A stretch of 64,000 bases of DNA from Peribacillus asahii (GTDB lineage Bacteria > Bacillota > Bacilli > Bacillales > DSM-1321), in assembly GCF_003570725.1 (NCBI RefSeq), contig NZ_QWVS01000011.1, positions 62,001 through 126,000 on the forward strand. The letters run 5' to 3'. The notes under the pieces were generated by a model, which ran no database searches, was not told the DNA's origin, and worked only from the letters and a program-made list of their open reading frames with translations. Of the stretch, positions 16,317 to 25,232 are shown piece by piece (the first letter of the stretch is position 1; the number at the start of each line of letters is the position of its first letter). The translations under genes and the position numbers were made by a program.

Positions 16317-16460
16317 GTTAATCAACCTATCTAATAAATGATACTTCCTCATATTAACAAATAAAAGATAGAAAAAGAAGTGATATATTCTTTTGTTACA
16401 CTATATTAAAGAAACGGAAACGGATAGGACATATTGTTTGTGCCTATACGGAGGTGCTTG

Positions 16461-18326
16461 ATGACTCAGCCTTTGTTTATAACAGTTCTCATACTTGTAT
16501 GTACAATCGCTTGTATTATATACGGAAAATTTAGAGCAGATTTGATTGCATTAGTTGGCTTAGTTGTACTAGGTTTAACTGGAATTTTATCTTTAGAGGA
16601 ACTTTTAGCGGGATTTGCGAATCCGGTCGTCATCACGCTTGCTGCTTTATTTATCGTAAGTGCAGGTATTTTTAATAGCGGGCTTGTTGAAGAAGTTGGA
16701 AATTATTTATTGAAATTCGGTGTAGGTTCAGAATTAAAACTGCTGCTTATTGTAATGATAACGGGGGGATTACTTAGTGCCTTTTTTAGTGGAACGGGTA
16801 TTGTCGTCATTTTAATTCCGATTGTCGTAAGCATGGCTTTGAAGAAAAAAATGAGCCCGTCTCGTTATTTATTACCGCTCGCTTATGCGAGTAGTTTAGG
16901 TGCTGTTCTTACCTTAATTGGGACGGCGCCGAATATTTTGATTAGTTATATTTTACAAAGCGAAGGCATCGTAAAGTTGAACTTTTTTGATTTTACACCT
17001 ATCGGACTTGTGGCCTTTGCAGCAGGTGTAGTATTTATGCTGACACTAGGGCGAAAACTGCTGCCGGAAGAACCATTAGCAGCGAGGAACAGCGTGAAGG
17101 AGTTATCGGCCAGGGAATTAGCCGGCATTTATAAAGTATATGATCGTCTGCATTATTTACACATACCGGGCAACTCGGATATTGTTGGAGAAAGACTGGC
17201 TGATTTACATCTTCCGTTTCAGTATGAAATTACGTTGATTGAAATTAAGCGTAAAGCGAAAGAGAAGCAATTGCCTTTGCTTTCAAAGCAATCGGTTATT
17301 TCCGCTAAAGCAGATGAAGTACTGCATCCAGATGATATTATTTTAGTGTTTGGGGAAGTCGAGAATGTAGAGCGGTTAGCCGTCGATTATGAATTAGAGT
17401 ATAAACACTTTAATCCAGAACAAATTAAAAAGCACTTCGTGAGCAGTAAATTTGGTTTAACGGAAATCTTAATTATGCCTAATTCTAATTATGAAAATCA
17501 AACACTAATGAATATGCAATTTCGTGAAAAATATCGTTGTAACGTATTAGCGATTAATCGTAATGGCGAATATATTCAAACAGAGGTCGGGACAGAAAGA
17601 CTAAAGCAAGGTGATGCTCTTCTTATTCATGGAGAGTGGAAAAATATTGAGCGCATTTCAGCGGATCTTGAAGACATGATTGTCATTGGAAGCGCCTCTG
17701 AAGAAGTTGTCGAACAACGGGAGCGTACTCAGTCGAAGGCGCCGATTATAGCTGCTGCTATTACGGCCTTGATGACTATTCTCTTATCCATTGGCGCGAT
17801 ACCATTTGTCTTATCTGTTGTAATCGCCGCACTGCTGATGGTAGTAACCGGTTGTGTACGTTCGATGGAAGAAGCTTATCAGAAGATTAATTGGGAGCCT
17901 GTTTTATTAATTGCGGCGATGATGGGCATTGTGCGGGCGTTAGAGAATACAGGCGGTGTACGATTAATTAGTGATTGGTTTGCTATATTCTTTGATTATA
18001 CAGGTCCGTATGGTTTGCTAGCTGGCTTTTATTTATTAACGATGCTTTTAAGTCCGTTTATTCCTTATGGAGTAACTGCGATTGTGATGGCCCCAATTGC
18101 CTTACTATGTTCTAATACATTAGGAGTAAGTCCAATTCCAATATTAATGGGAATTGCTATTGCTGCAAGTGTTGCATTATCTTCACCTAAAGCTACGTCT
18201 AGCAATACTCTTGTAATGACCGCTGGTGAATATCAGTCAAAAGATTTCGTGTTAATGGGAATTTTATTGCAAATTTTTGTTGGAATTGTCTTAGTTTTAA
18301 CAATCCCATTGTTCTTTCCATTTTAA
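16461..18326 (+). CDS. SLC13/DASS-type transporter with two internal RCK_C domains
   Basis: A 621-residue membrane protein. About five N-terminal helices (residues 1-200), including FSGTGIVVILIPIV and LIGTAPNILISY, are followed by two cytoplasmic TrkA-C/RCK_C modules (about 225-310 and 335-420), then a second membrane half with PFIPYGVTAIVM and a C-terminal helix. This domain order is that of SLC13-family permeases with inserted RCK_C domains, which are associated with anion uptake (dicarboxylate, sulfate) or regulated efflux. The actual substrate is not readable. GGAGG seven bases upstream supports the ATG at 16461. It is transcribed away from ykuE and stands alone. Confidence 0.85.
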   Translation: MTQPLFITVLILVCTIACIIYGKFRADLIALVGLVVLGLTGILSLEELLAGFANPVVITLAALFIVSAGIFNSGLVEEVGNYLLKFGVGSELKLLLIVMITGGLLSAFFSGTGIVVILIPIVVSMALKKKMSPSRYLLPLAYASSLGAVLTLIGTAPNILISYILQSEGIVKLNFFDFTPIGLVAFAAGVVFMLTLGRKLLPEEPLAARNSVKELSARELAGIYKVYDRLHYLHIPGNSDIVGERLADLHLPFQYEITLIEIKRKAKEKQLPLLSKQSVISAKADEVLHPDDIILVFGEVENVERLAVDYELEYKHFNPEQIKKHFVSSKFGLTEILIMPNSNYENQTLMNMQFREKYRCNVLAINRNGEYIQTEVGTERLKQGDALLIHGEWKNIERISADLEDMIVIGSASEEVVEQRERTQSKAPIIAAAITALMTILLSIGAIPFVLSVVIAALLMVVTGCVRSMEEAYQKINWEPVLLIAAMMGIVRALENTGGVRLISDWFAIFFDYTGPYGLLAGFYLLTMLLSPFIPYGVTAIVMAPIALLCSNTLGVSPIPILMGIAIAASVALSSPKATSSNTLVMTAGEYQSKDFVLMGILLQIFVGIVLVLTIPLFFPF

Positions 18327-18365
18327 AGATAATAGGTTACTTAATGGGTTTTAAGAAATTTCGTA

Positions 18366-18394
18366 TTATCAAGAATAGAAACTAATGGTATAAT
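18366..18394 (+). promoter_or_regulatory. Putative promoter of ykuI
   Basis: TTATCA, 17-base spacer, TATAAT with an extended -10 TG; ends about 40 bases before the ykuI start. Confidence 0.5.
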
Positions 18395-18433
18395 TTGTGC
18401 ATATTGATGTTTCGTGATTAGGGGGAATACATC

Positions 18434-19639
18434 ATGGATGCAGATAACATATTGGCGAATCTTGACCGAGTTGTTCCGTTTTTTCAACCGATTTTTAGTG
18501 CGGATCAACATCAGGTTATTGGTTACGAAATATTAGGGCGTTTTGAAGAGAACTCTGAATATAAGAGTTTAGGACCTTTTTTTCAAGATGCGACCATTCC
18601 AGAAGAGTATAGAATTGAAGTAGATAATTATTTACTGGAAGTAGCACTAGAACGTATTAAGGATTTCGGAGAAGAATTTCTTATTTTTATTAACCGTGAC
18701 CCAAATTTACTGATGTTTGATCATGGCGAGCAATTTATGGAGACGTTGAAACAACATTTAGAATTAGACGAGCTTTCACGTGTTGTGCTCGAGCTATCTG
18801 ACACTATTGATATCGATAATTTTGAGCCATTGCAGCACGTACTTGCGTACTATAAAACGTACGGTATTAAGGTTGCGTTCGATCATTTAGGGGACCATAG
18901 CCAGCTTGATAAGATTGCACAACTGTCACCTAATATTCTAAAGGTTAATGTAGAACAAATGCGTATATCTGGCGGAGATGCTTATCAAGTCGTTTTATTT
19001 TCCCTTAGTATGTTAGCTAGAAAAATTGGAGCGAGCTTATTATTTGAAAATATCGAAACAGAATACCAGCTTCGATTTGCTTGGAAAAATGGAGGGCGCT
19101 ATTATCAAGGATACTTTTTATCAAGGCCCGATTTGTTATTTATTGACAAGCATAAATTGCGTGAAAAGTTTCAGCAAGAATGTCAAAATTTTATCTCATA
19201 TGAAACGAAGAAATTAGAAGCTGTTTATGAAAAAACGCAACAATTCAATGAAGAGATAAATACGTTTTTGAAAGTACAGAAGCGTTATGAATCACATGAA
19301 GAAATGCTAAAAGTGCTAGCCAATAAATTAGAAAAAGTTTGTTTTCGATTGTATGTATGTGATGACCAAGGATACCAAACGTCACCTAATATTCTTTACA
19401 AAGATGGTGAATGGCTCATTCAAAAGAGTTACTTAAATAGTAATTGGAGCTGGAGACCGTATTTCCTAGAAAATATTATTAAAATGAGGAATGAAAAGAC
19501 CGGGATTTTATCAGATTTGTATAGTGATATTGAAACAGGTGAAACAATTCGAACGTTCTCTTATCCGATTAATAACAAGGAATATGTTTTCCTTGATTTA
19601 TCTTATAGTTATTTGTACGAAAATGATGCTTTATTATAA
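18434..19639 (+). CDS. ykuI: YkuI: degenerate EAL-domain protein with C-terminal sensory domain
   Basis: A 401-residue cytoplasmic protein with an N-terminal EAL-type barrel (about residues 10-245), a linking helix and a C-terminal PAS/GAF-like domain (about 280-395). The EAL signature reads YEILGRF and the catalytic DD pair region reads AFDHLGDHS; metal-site positions FINRDPN and LELSD are retained. B. subtilis YkuI has the same architecture, binds cyclic-di-GMP and has no demonstrated hydrolysis, so this protein is most likely a c-di-GMP receptor rather than an active phosphodiesterase. Ribosome binding site AGGGGG precedes the ATG. Confidence 0.9.
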   Translation: MDADNILANLDRVVPFFQPIFSADQHQVIGYEILGRFEENSEYKSLGPFFQDATIPEEYRIEVDNYLLEVALERIKDFGEEFLIFINRDPNLLMFDHGEQFMETLKQHLELDELSRVVLELSDTIDIDNFEPLQHVLAYYKTYGIKVAFDHLGDHSQLDKIAQLSPNILKVNVEQMRISGGDAYQVVLFSLSMLARKIGASLLFENIETEYQLRFAWKNGGRYYQGYFLSRPDLLFIDKHKLREKFQQECQNFISYETKKLEAVYEKTQQFNEEINTFLKVQKRYESHEEMLKVLANKLEKVCFRLYVCDDQGYQTSPNILYKDGEWLIQKSYLNSNWSWRPYFLENIIKMRNEKTGILSDLYSDIETGETIRTFSYPINNKEYVFLDLSYSYLYENDALL

Positions 19640-19647
19640 GAGTTGAC

Positions 19648-19702
19648 AAAAAAAGTTGAGCTCAAAGGTTGTTTATGAACAACTTTAGGCTCAACTTTTT
19701 TC
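19648..19702. terminator. Bidirectional terminator
   Basis: Long two-part stem: AAAAAAAGTTGAGC / GCTCAACTTTTTT outside and AGGTTGTT / AACAACTTT inside; between convergent ykuI and the glutaredoxin-like gene. Confidence 0.85.
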
Positions 19703-19732
19703 GTCTATACGTATGGATTTCCTTATATTTTG

Positions 19733-19969
19733 CTAATCTAATTGTAGTTCTTTTTTGATTTCTTCAAGTTCAAAGCCGATAATGGCTTTTCCATCTATGA
19801 CAACAGTAGGTGTTGAATAAGATCCGTATTTCTTTGTTAACTCTTGAAGTGCAGTTTTATCTGTTTTGATATTTTTTTCCTTATAGGATATGTTGTTGTC
19901 GTTAAAAAACAATTTCATAATTTGACACGGAGGGCAGTCCGGTTGTGTATAAAGAGTTACGTCTTTCAT
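19733..19969 (-). CDS. Glutaredoxin-like thiol oxidoreductase
   Basis: A 78-residue NrdH/glutaredoxin-fold protein. The redox motif is CPPC (residues 11-14) in YTQPDCPPCQIMK, and the cis-proline loop is STPTVVIDG (about residue 52), followed by GFELEEI. These are the features of small dithiol glutaredoxin-like reductases of Bacillales. Ribosome binding site GGAGGAAG lies before the ATG at 19969. The metallo-beta-lactamase gene is upstream on the same strand with about 60 bases between them, so they may share a transcript. The in vivo partner is unknown. Confidence 0.85.
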   Translation of the reverse strand: MKDVTLYTQPDCPPCQIMKLFFNDNNISYKEKNIKTDKTALQELTKKYGSYSTPTVVIDGKAIIGFELEEIKKELQLD

Positions 19970-20030
19970 TTTCTTCCTCCAATATGCAGTTCGATTTCGT
20001 ATTCTTATTATAGAGAAAGTAACTATTCTT

Positions 20031-21008
20031 TTAAAGCGGTTTGCTTATCTTTTCTTCTTTTTGTTTTCTCATTAAATAATCGATGAGTCCCATTGAGCAG
20101 ACTTCTAAATCGAGCGCTATAATTTCAAAAACTGGATGGTCAGCAGGAATTCCTTGTTTTGCTAGTAAATCACGTGTTTTGTCATACAGTGTTTTCTGAG
20201 TCATTGACACTTGTTCATCAAAACTTGAACATGAATGGAAGGCGCTCTCAGCTGTTTCTATATAAATAGGGAGCCATGTTTGGATTTGACGGTAAACTTC
20301 TTCAGGGTTGTCAGATACACCGTAATGACCAAAATAAATGCGTTCAACCCCGATGCTCCGATATAAATCAATGGCGGCTAACATCGCTGTTGGATTAAAT
20401 TGATTTGGTGAAGTAGATGGCATATACCATTCAATTCCTGCCTCATCTAAATCGCGATAATAGACACCGATTGTATCTCCAGAGAACATTCCTTTAGAAG
20501 TCGAATCAAAAATGCTGAGATGGTGATTCGCGTGTCCTGGTGTATCATAAAAAGTAAGTGAAGCTCCATTAGCGAGTTGAAGGATATCTTGGTCGTGCTT
20601 AATAATGAGCTTGTCTTTGGGTATAGGTAAAATAGGGTTGAATAATTCATCGAATTTATCACCATAGACAGCCTTGGCGCCTGCAATTAAACGGGAAGGG
20701 TCTTCGAGATGTCTAGCTCCTTTAGGGTGAACAATAACTTTTGCATTTGGGCAATGTGATAAAAATAATCCCGCACCGCCAGCGTGATCTAGATGAATGT
20801 GGGTTAAGATGATGTAAGCAATATCTGCAGGATTAATATTTAATTCGGCTAAACCTTTTAAGAGATGAGGAATAGAGGGACTTGCTGATGTTTCTACAAT
20901 CGTTAAAGGTGTATCGTGTATGAGATATGTACCAGTTCGATGTTCTCGGTTTAAATCGAATCCATCGATTAATGATATGCGAAATCCGAGTTCAGAAATT
21001 GTGTCCAT
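20031..21008 (-). CDS. MBL-fold metallo-hydrolase
   Basis: A 325-residue metallo-beta-lactamase-fold protein. Zinc ligands are visible in THIHLDHAGG (HxHxDH, about residues 70-75), IVHPKGARHL, DTPGHANHHLS (about 155) and the ligand Asp in MFSGDTIG (about 175), with a late histidine in IYFGHYG. The C-terminal 90 residues are helical. The subfamily resembles Bacillus proteins annotated only as MBL fold hydrolases; hydrolysis of a thioester or an ester is possible, but no substrate can be inferred. A clear ribosome binding site, GGAGGTGG, precedes the ATG at 21008. Confidence 0.85.
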   Translation of the reverse strand: MDTISELGFRISLIDGFDLNREHRTGTYLIHDTPLTIVETSASPSIPHLLKGLAELNINPADIAYIILTHIHLDHAGGAGLFLSHCPNAKVIVHPKGARHLEDPSRLIAGAKAVYGDKFDELFNPILPIPKDKLIIKHDQDILQLANGASLTFYDTPGHANHHLSIFDSTSKGMFSGDTIGVYYRDLDEAGIEWYMPSTSPNQFNPTAMLAAIDLYRSIGVERIYFGHYGVSDNPEEVYRQIQTWLPIYIETAESAFHSCSSFDEQVSMTQKTLYDKTRDLLAKQGIPADHPVFEIIALDLEVCSMGLIDYLMRKQKEEKISKPL

Positions 21009-21188
21009 TTAGGCCACCTCCGTAATTTATTATGTACAAATGCTTGTCCTTATTTTATTCTGTTAATAGTGCCATGTAAAGAATGAATAATTAAGTATTC
21101 TGAATTTATTTGGTCGTGGTTATTGGATAGAAAAGTATGATATAGTGAAACCTATCGAAAAGGTTTTATATTAGAAAGGAGTGGTAGT

Positions 21189-21428
21189 ATGTCTCAATTA
21201 CAGGGCATTCTTACCAGATTGAAAAATCTTCAAGAGCAAGCAAAGGAAACCGAGTCTGCTCAACGTTTTTTTGAAATAGATGGAGTGAAAATCTGCCAAG
21301 TTACATATTTCAGCAAAACGGACATGTTTGAGCTGGAAGTATACAGCGAAAAAGGGAAGTCTTCGAAATATCAATTTGATAATGTTGATATGATTACAAT
21401 CGAAATCTTTGATTTACTTCAATCTTAA
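21189..21428 (+). CDS. ykuJ: YkuJ family protein
   Basis: A 79-residue soluble protein, the same length as B. subtilis YkuJ and matching it along its length (SQLQGILTRLKNLQ, FFEIDGVKICQV, YQFDNVDMITIEIFDLL). The family is Bacillales-specific with a solved alpha/beta fold but no known function. GAAAGGAGTGG lies just before the ATG. It is followed by a strong terminator, so it is probably monocistronic. Confidence 0.92.
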   Translation: MSQLQGILTRLKNLQEQAKETESAQRFFEIDGVKICQVTYFSKTDMFELEVYSEKGKSSKYQFDNVDMITIEIFDLLQS

Positions 21429-21439
21429 TAGTACATGCT

Positions 21440-21480
21440 AAAAGAGCCAACCTGATCTAATTTTAGGGTTGGCTTTTTTC
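21440..21480 (+). terminator. Terminator after ykuJ
   Basis: Stem AAGAGCCAACC / GGTTGGCTTTTTT. Confidence 0.8.
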
Positions 21481-21612
21481 TATGAGGCTATATGTATGCT
21501 GCTATTGCTTGTAAGAGCATGTTAACCTGAGGCCCCGTCCATTCAAAGGTAGTGCTTCTAGCCTATTCATAAATCATTAAACATCGAGGAATGCTATACG
21601 TGGAGGGGTCAT

Positions 21613-21759
21613 ATGAATAAAATAATGGTAAGATGTCCGAGTTGTTTAGATGAAAGGAATATTGAATCTGTGTTAACTGCTCAATCTAATCAAAATGTCA
21701 TTTATGAGTGTCCGAATTGTCGATATGTGGCGAAAAATATACAAACAAGTAAGGGATGA
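21613..21759 (+). CDS. 48-residue zinc-ribbon-like small protein
   Basis: A short open frame with a strong ribosome binding site, GGAGGGG, four bases before the ATG. The product has two paired-cysteine knuckles, CPSC (residues 8-11) and CPNC (33-36), separated by 21 residues, as in small zinc ribbons, and ends in a basic tail (KNIQTSKG). It lies between ykuJ and darB, where B. subtilis has ykuK and ykzF, but I do not recognise it as either. It probably binds one zinc; a nucleic-acid or protein adaptor role would be a guess. Confidence 0.65.
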   Translation: MNKIMVRCPSCLDERNIESVLTAQSNQNVIYECPNCRYVAKNIQTSKG

Positions 21760-21874
21760 TGAATGCGTTTACATTTATTTGAAATCGAGGATATTTGGTG
21801 AAGCGATTTCTCGTTACCTATGTTACACTAGAAATAAGAGAGAATTTTAATAACATATGGTAAGGAGTTTTTAC

Positions 21875-22312
21875 ATGATTGGTACTCATGATGGGAATTT
21901 ATTAGATTCAAGCGTGAAAGACTTGATGATATCTTCAGAACGGGTCGCCCACGTGCAAGTAGCCAACAATCTTGAACATGCGCTTTTAGTATTAACAAAA
22001 AGTGGTTATACGGCGATTCCGGTACTAGACCCAATGTATAAACTGCATGGATTAATTAGTACACCTGTGATTCTTGAATCCATATTGGGACTCGAACGGA
22101 TTGAATTTGATAATCTTGAAAATAAAAAGGTTTCCGAAGTTATGATTCGAGATATCCCTCGACTTCATGTAGAGGATTCAGTGATGAAGGGGTTAGAGTT
22201 ATTAATTGACCATCCGTTTGTATGTGTTGAAACAGACGAAGGGGTTTTTGAAGGTATTATAACAAGGAAAGTATTATTACAGCATGTATATGAAGAAGAG
22301 TTGGACTCTTAA
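21875..22312 (+). CDS. darB: DarB (YkuL/CbpB): CBS-pair c-di-AMP receptor
   Basis: A 145-residue protein made of two CBS motifs (about residues 15-70 and 85-140), with SGYTAIPVLDP in the first and VCVETDEGVFEGIITRK in the second. It is colinear with B. subtilis YkuL (DarB), which binds cyclic-di-AMP and, when free of it, interacts with the (p)ppGpp synthetase Rel and with pyruvate carboxylase. Its potential partner pycA lies at the other end of this window. The ATG at 21875 is chosen because AAGGAG sits seven bases upstream; the longer frame from 21857 includes that ribosome binding site. Confidence 0.9.
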   Translation: MIGTHDGNLLDSSVKDLMISSERVAHVQVANNLEHALLVLTKSGYTAIPVLDPMYKLHGLISTPVILESILGLERIEFDNLENKKVSEVMIRDIPRLHVEDSVMKGLELLIDHPFVCVETDEGVFEGIITRKVLLQHVYEEELDS

Positions 22313-22327
22313 GGGATAATGAAATTG

Positions 22328-22357
22328 GCCTCCGCAATGGAGGCTAGTTTTCTTTTT
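22328..22357 (+). terminator. Terminator after darB
   Basis: Stem GCCTCC / GGAGGC with TAGTTTTCTTTTT behind it. Confidence 0.6.
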
Positions 22358-22419
22358 ATAGCAGAGTTTTTCTACATATTGTGCAGCGTAAGTGAAGCTG
22401 TACCGGAAAGGGTGTTGGT

Positions 22420-23916
22420 ATGGTTCGAGATGAACATACACTACAGAAAAATAAGTCATTAAAGCGACCGTTAATTCTTGCGGCTATTATGTTAGCGATG
22501 TTTTTAAATGCTATTGAAGGAACAATTGTATCGACGGCTATGCCGGCCATTGTGAATGAATTAGGCGGTTTTGCCCAATACAGTTGGGTTTTCTCTGGCT
22601 ATTTATTAATGAACGCGGTTACGGTATTGATTTATGGGAAATTATCCGATTTATTTGGACGGAAACCGATTTTTTTATTTGGTATGATTCTTTTTTTATT
22701 CGGTTCGATTTTATGCGGCTTCGCTAATACGATGACCGAGTTGATTATTTACAGGTTTATTCAAGGTTTCGGAGCTGGAGCTGTAGCGCCTGTTGCGACT
22801 ACGATTGTCGGCGACATTTATGATAAGCGAGAGCGCGCGCGGATTCAAGGGTACTTGTCTAGCGTATGGGGGATTTCTGCTGTAATGGGGCCGGCTCTCG
22901 GTGGTTTAATTGTTGAATCCCTCACCTGGCGTTTAATATTTTGGATAAATGTGCCGTTAGGTATTTTATCAATCATAGGGATTTGGTTTTTCCTTCATGA
23001 GAATATTGAAAAGAAAAAGCATAATATTGACTATAAAGGTGCTCTTTTGCTCACACTTGGGATTTCTACATTTATGATTATTCTCGTTGAAGGCGGCGTA
23101 AGATGGACATGGATTTCATGGCCTATCCTTATACTTATGATCACTGCTCTTAGTGCCTTTTTCTTTTTCGTACGAGAAGAGAAAAAGGCACCTGAGCCCA
23201 TGATGCCGTTTAATATTTGGCAAGAGCGGGCGATTTTAATTGCTAATATTGTTTCTTTAACAACAGGTATTATGATGATTGGTTTGTCCAGCTTTCTCCC
23301 GACATTTGTTCAAGGAGTTATGGAGCGTTCACCGACAGTTGCTGGCTTTACATTAACAGCCATGTCGATTGGTTGGCCGATTGCGTCCGCATTTGCGGGA
23401 CGGTTAATGCTGAGGATTGGTTTTAAGGAAACGTCGTTACTCGGCGGCGTATCTTTAATCGTCGGAAGTATTGTACTCGTTTTTATGAAGCCAGAATCAG
23501 GGCCTTTTGTCGCTGCAATGGGATCCTTTTTTATCGGAGTCGGAATGGGCCTAACTTCCACTTCATTTATTGTATTAATTCAAAATAAAGTAAGTTGGGA
23601 GCAGCGGGGGATTGCAACAGCCTCAAATATGTTTATGCGAAACGTAGGGAATACGGTTGGAGCTGCTTTGCTTGGCGGTGTTTTGAATACCCGCTTTCAA
23701 GCTTATTTAACAGAGCATACGAAACCAGAAGAGAATGTGACTTTAGATACGGCTAATCAATTGCTTGATAGTGAGGCGCGAGCAAAGCTGCCAGATCACA
23801 TTGTTGAGGTGCTTCAGACTGGTTTGACACTTTCTTTACATATGGTCTATCTTATTGTCTTGCTGCTAAGTGTCATTAGCTTTCTATTATTGCTATTTGT
23901 ACGGAAAAAGAAATAA
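22420..23916 (+). CDS. MFS multidrug exporter, DHA2 (EmrB/QacA) family, 14 TM
   Basis: A 498-residue major facilitator protein with 14 membrane segments. Motif A is GKLSDLFGRKPIF (about residue 75), the antiporter motif C region is GISAVMGPALGGLI (about 150), and motif D1 lies in the first helix (LNAIEGTIVSTAMPAI). These mark it as a proton-driven DHA2 exporter; typical substrates are lipophilic cations and antibiotics, which cannot be narrowed here. The start has GAAAGGGTG upstream. It is probably transcribed alone or from the darB side, and ccpC follows about 260 bases downstream. Confidence 0.88.
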   Translation: MVRDEHTLQKNKSLKRPLILAAIMLAMFLNAIEGTIVSTAMPAIVNELGGFAQYSWVFSGYLLMNAVTVLIYGKLSDLFGRKPIFLFGMILFLFGSILCGFANTMTELIIYRFIQGFGAGAVAPVATTIVGDIYDKRERARIQGYLSSVWGISAVMGPALGGLIVESLTWRLIFWINVPLGILSIIGIWFFLHENIEKKKHNIDYKGALLLTLGISTFMIILVEGGVRWTWISWPILILMITALSAFFFFVREEKKAPEPMMPFNIWQERAILIANIVSLTTGIMMIGLSSFLPTFVQGVMERSPTVAGFTLTAMSIGWPIASAFAGRLMLRIGFKETSLLGGVSLIVGSIVLVFMKPESGPFVAAMGSFFIGVGMGLTSTSFIVLIQNKVSWEQRGIATASNMFMRNVGNTVGAALLGGVLNTRFQAYLTEHTKPEENVTLDTANQLLDSEARAKLPDHIVEVLQTGLTLSLHMVYLIVLLLSVISFLLLLFVRKKK

Positions 23917-23995
23917 TAGGATGTACGGCCTTTTCTTGATTAGGAAAGGCTGTTCATGCTTTTTAGAGGTTAAGAAAGTATCACATTTCGCTGCG

Positions 23996-24083
23996 TTTTG
24001 GTGTCTAGCCCCAGGCCAGCATTAATTGCTTCGGAAGGCAAAGAACGTATCTGCTAGCCGTTTATCTTATACTTGCGCTTTTT
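23996..24083 (+). repeat. Dispersed repeat family 2, fragment
   Basis: Begins TTTTGGTGTCTAGCCCCAGG and ends ACTTGCGCTTTTTGC. The left block recurs at 45270 (TTTTGGTGTCTGGCTCCAGA) and the right block at 45582 and 53399 (CTTGCGCTTTTCT). It lies in the gap between the exporter gene and ccpC. Confidence 0.5.
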
Positions 24084-24172
24084 GCTTGTATTATAAAGCG
24101 ACTTTGTTGATAATGAAACGTGGGATAAATTTAAATAAAACGATAAGAAAAAATTATCAAGGTGGATGTTTA

Positions 24173-25057
24173 ATGTCATTTTCTGAATATCATTTATTAT
24201 CTGTTCTAGCTGAGGAAATGAATATGCGGAAAGCTGCAGAACGATTATTTGTATCACAACCAGCGCTGTCACAGCGACTGCAGACGATAGAAAAAGATTG
24301 GGGAACCAAATTATTTTTACGTTCACAAAAAGGGTTATCTCTAACACCTGCAGGAGAGGCTGTTGTTCGTTTTGCCAACGAAGTACGTGAGAAGGAAGAA
24401 AAGGTACGCGAAAGCATTCAAGCAATGGATCATGAGGTGTATGGAACGTTAAAAATTGCCTGTGCATCGATTGTCGGACAAAATTGGTTACCTCAAGTGT
24501 TAAAGAAGTTTGTCCAAAAATATCCGCATGCAAAAATTTCCCTCATAACTGGTTGGAGCAGTGAGATTTTAAAATCGCTCTATGAAGGGCAAGTTCATGT
24601 GGGCATTATACGTGGAGCTCCTGATTGGAAAGGGGTTAAACAGCATTTATTTACGGATATGCTGTATTTAGTGGACACGGAAATGAAAGAGCTAGATCAA
24701 GTGCTTGAGACGGATCGACCGTTTATTCAGTTTAAGAGCGATTCGAATTATTATCAAGAAATTCAAGATTGGTGGCATAGACAATTTCAAACCACACCGA
24801 AAAATACGATTGTTGTCGATCAAATTGAGACATGTAAACAAATGGTGTTTAATGGGATTGGCTATGCGATTTTACCAGCGATTACACTTCATGATAAAGA
24901 TACGAATATTTTTAAGATTCCTCTTTTTGATAGCCAGAATCATTCCATTGAGCGTGATACGTGGCTATGCGGCTATGAATCGGCGTTTCAGCTCAAACAA
25001 GTACAAGCTTTTACAGAGGTAGTGAAAGAGCATATTCTCGAGCAAGGAATGATATAA
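24173..25057 (+). CDS. ccpC: LysR-type regulator CcpC
   Basis: A 294-residue LysR regulator that closely matches B. subtilis CcpC, the citrate-responsive repressor of citrate synthase and aconitase genes. The N-terminal winged helix contains LNMRKAAERLFVSQPALSQR-type sequence (here NMRKAAERLFVSQPALS), followed by the linker helix. The effector domain contains KISLITGWSSEILKSLYEGQ and IETCKQMVFNGIGYAILP. The ATG at 24173 is used because AAGGTGG precedes it and CcpC starts at this point; the frame continues upstream to 24026 without a ribosome binding site. No citB or citZ gene is in the window. Confidence 0.92.
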   Translation: MSFSEYHLLSVLAEEMNMRKAAERLFVSQPALSQRLQTIEKDWGTKLFLRSQKGLSLTPAGEAVVRFANEVREKEEKVRESIQAMDHEVYGTLKIACASIVGQNWLPQVLKKFVQKYPHAKISLITGWSSEILKSLYEGQVHVGIIRGAPDWKGVKQHLFTDMLYLVDTEMKELDQVLETDRPFIQFKSDSNYYQEIQDWWHRQFQTTPKNTIVVDQIETCKQMVFNGIGYAILPAITLHDKDTNIFKIPLFDSQNHSIERDTWLCGYESAFQLKQVQAFTEVVKEHILEQGMI

Positions 25058-25098
25058 GAGAGGTTAAGCGATTCGAATTTATTCTGTTCTTGTGAAGT

Positions 25099-25123
25099 AA
25101 TAGGAAATTATATCCTATTTTTC
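25099..25123 (+). terminator. Terminator after ccpC
   Basis: Stem AATAGGA / TCCTATT followed by TTTCT. Confidence 0.5.
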
Positions 25124-25126
25124 TGA

Positions 25127-25173
25127 GTAAAACAAGCAGGTTATGTTTTTTCGAGAGATTCAGCTTGTTTTAC
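25127..25173. repeat. Inverted repeat (11-bp arms, 25-base loop) upstream of dapH
   Basis: Perfect arms GTAAAACAAGC and GCTTGTTTTAC with 25 bases between. No T tract follows, so it is not a standard terminator. A second inverted repeat with the same arm and loop sizes lies at 53324-53370. Confidence 0.6.
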
Positions 25174-25232
25174 GAGCAGTTGTCTGATAAATTAAAAACG
25201 AGTAAGGATACATAACTAGGGGGTTAAGCGAA

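Noticed and set aside
24054..24533. 159-residue minus-strand open frame opposite ccpC
   Set aside because: Lies across the conserved DNA-binding domain of ccpC in another frame; no ribosome binding site and no recognisable domain.
25060..25232. Lysine riboswitch (L-box) in front of dapH
   Set aside because: The region is only about 175 bases and shows a single inverted repeat; none of the L-box conserved helices can be recognised.
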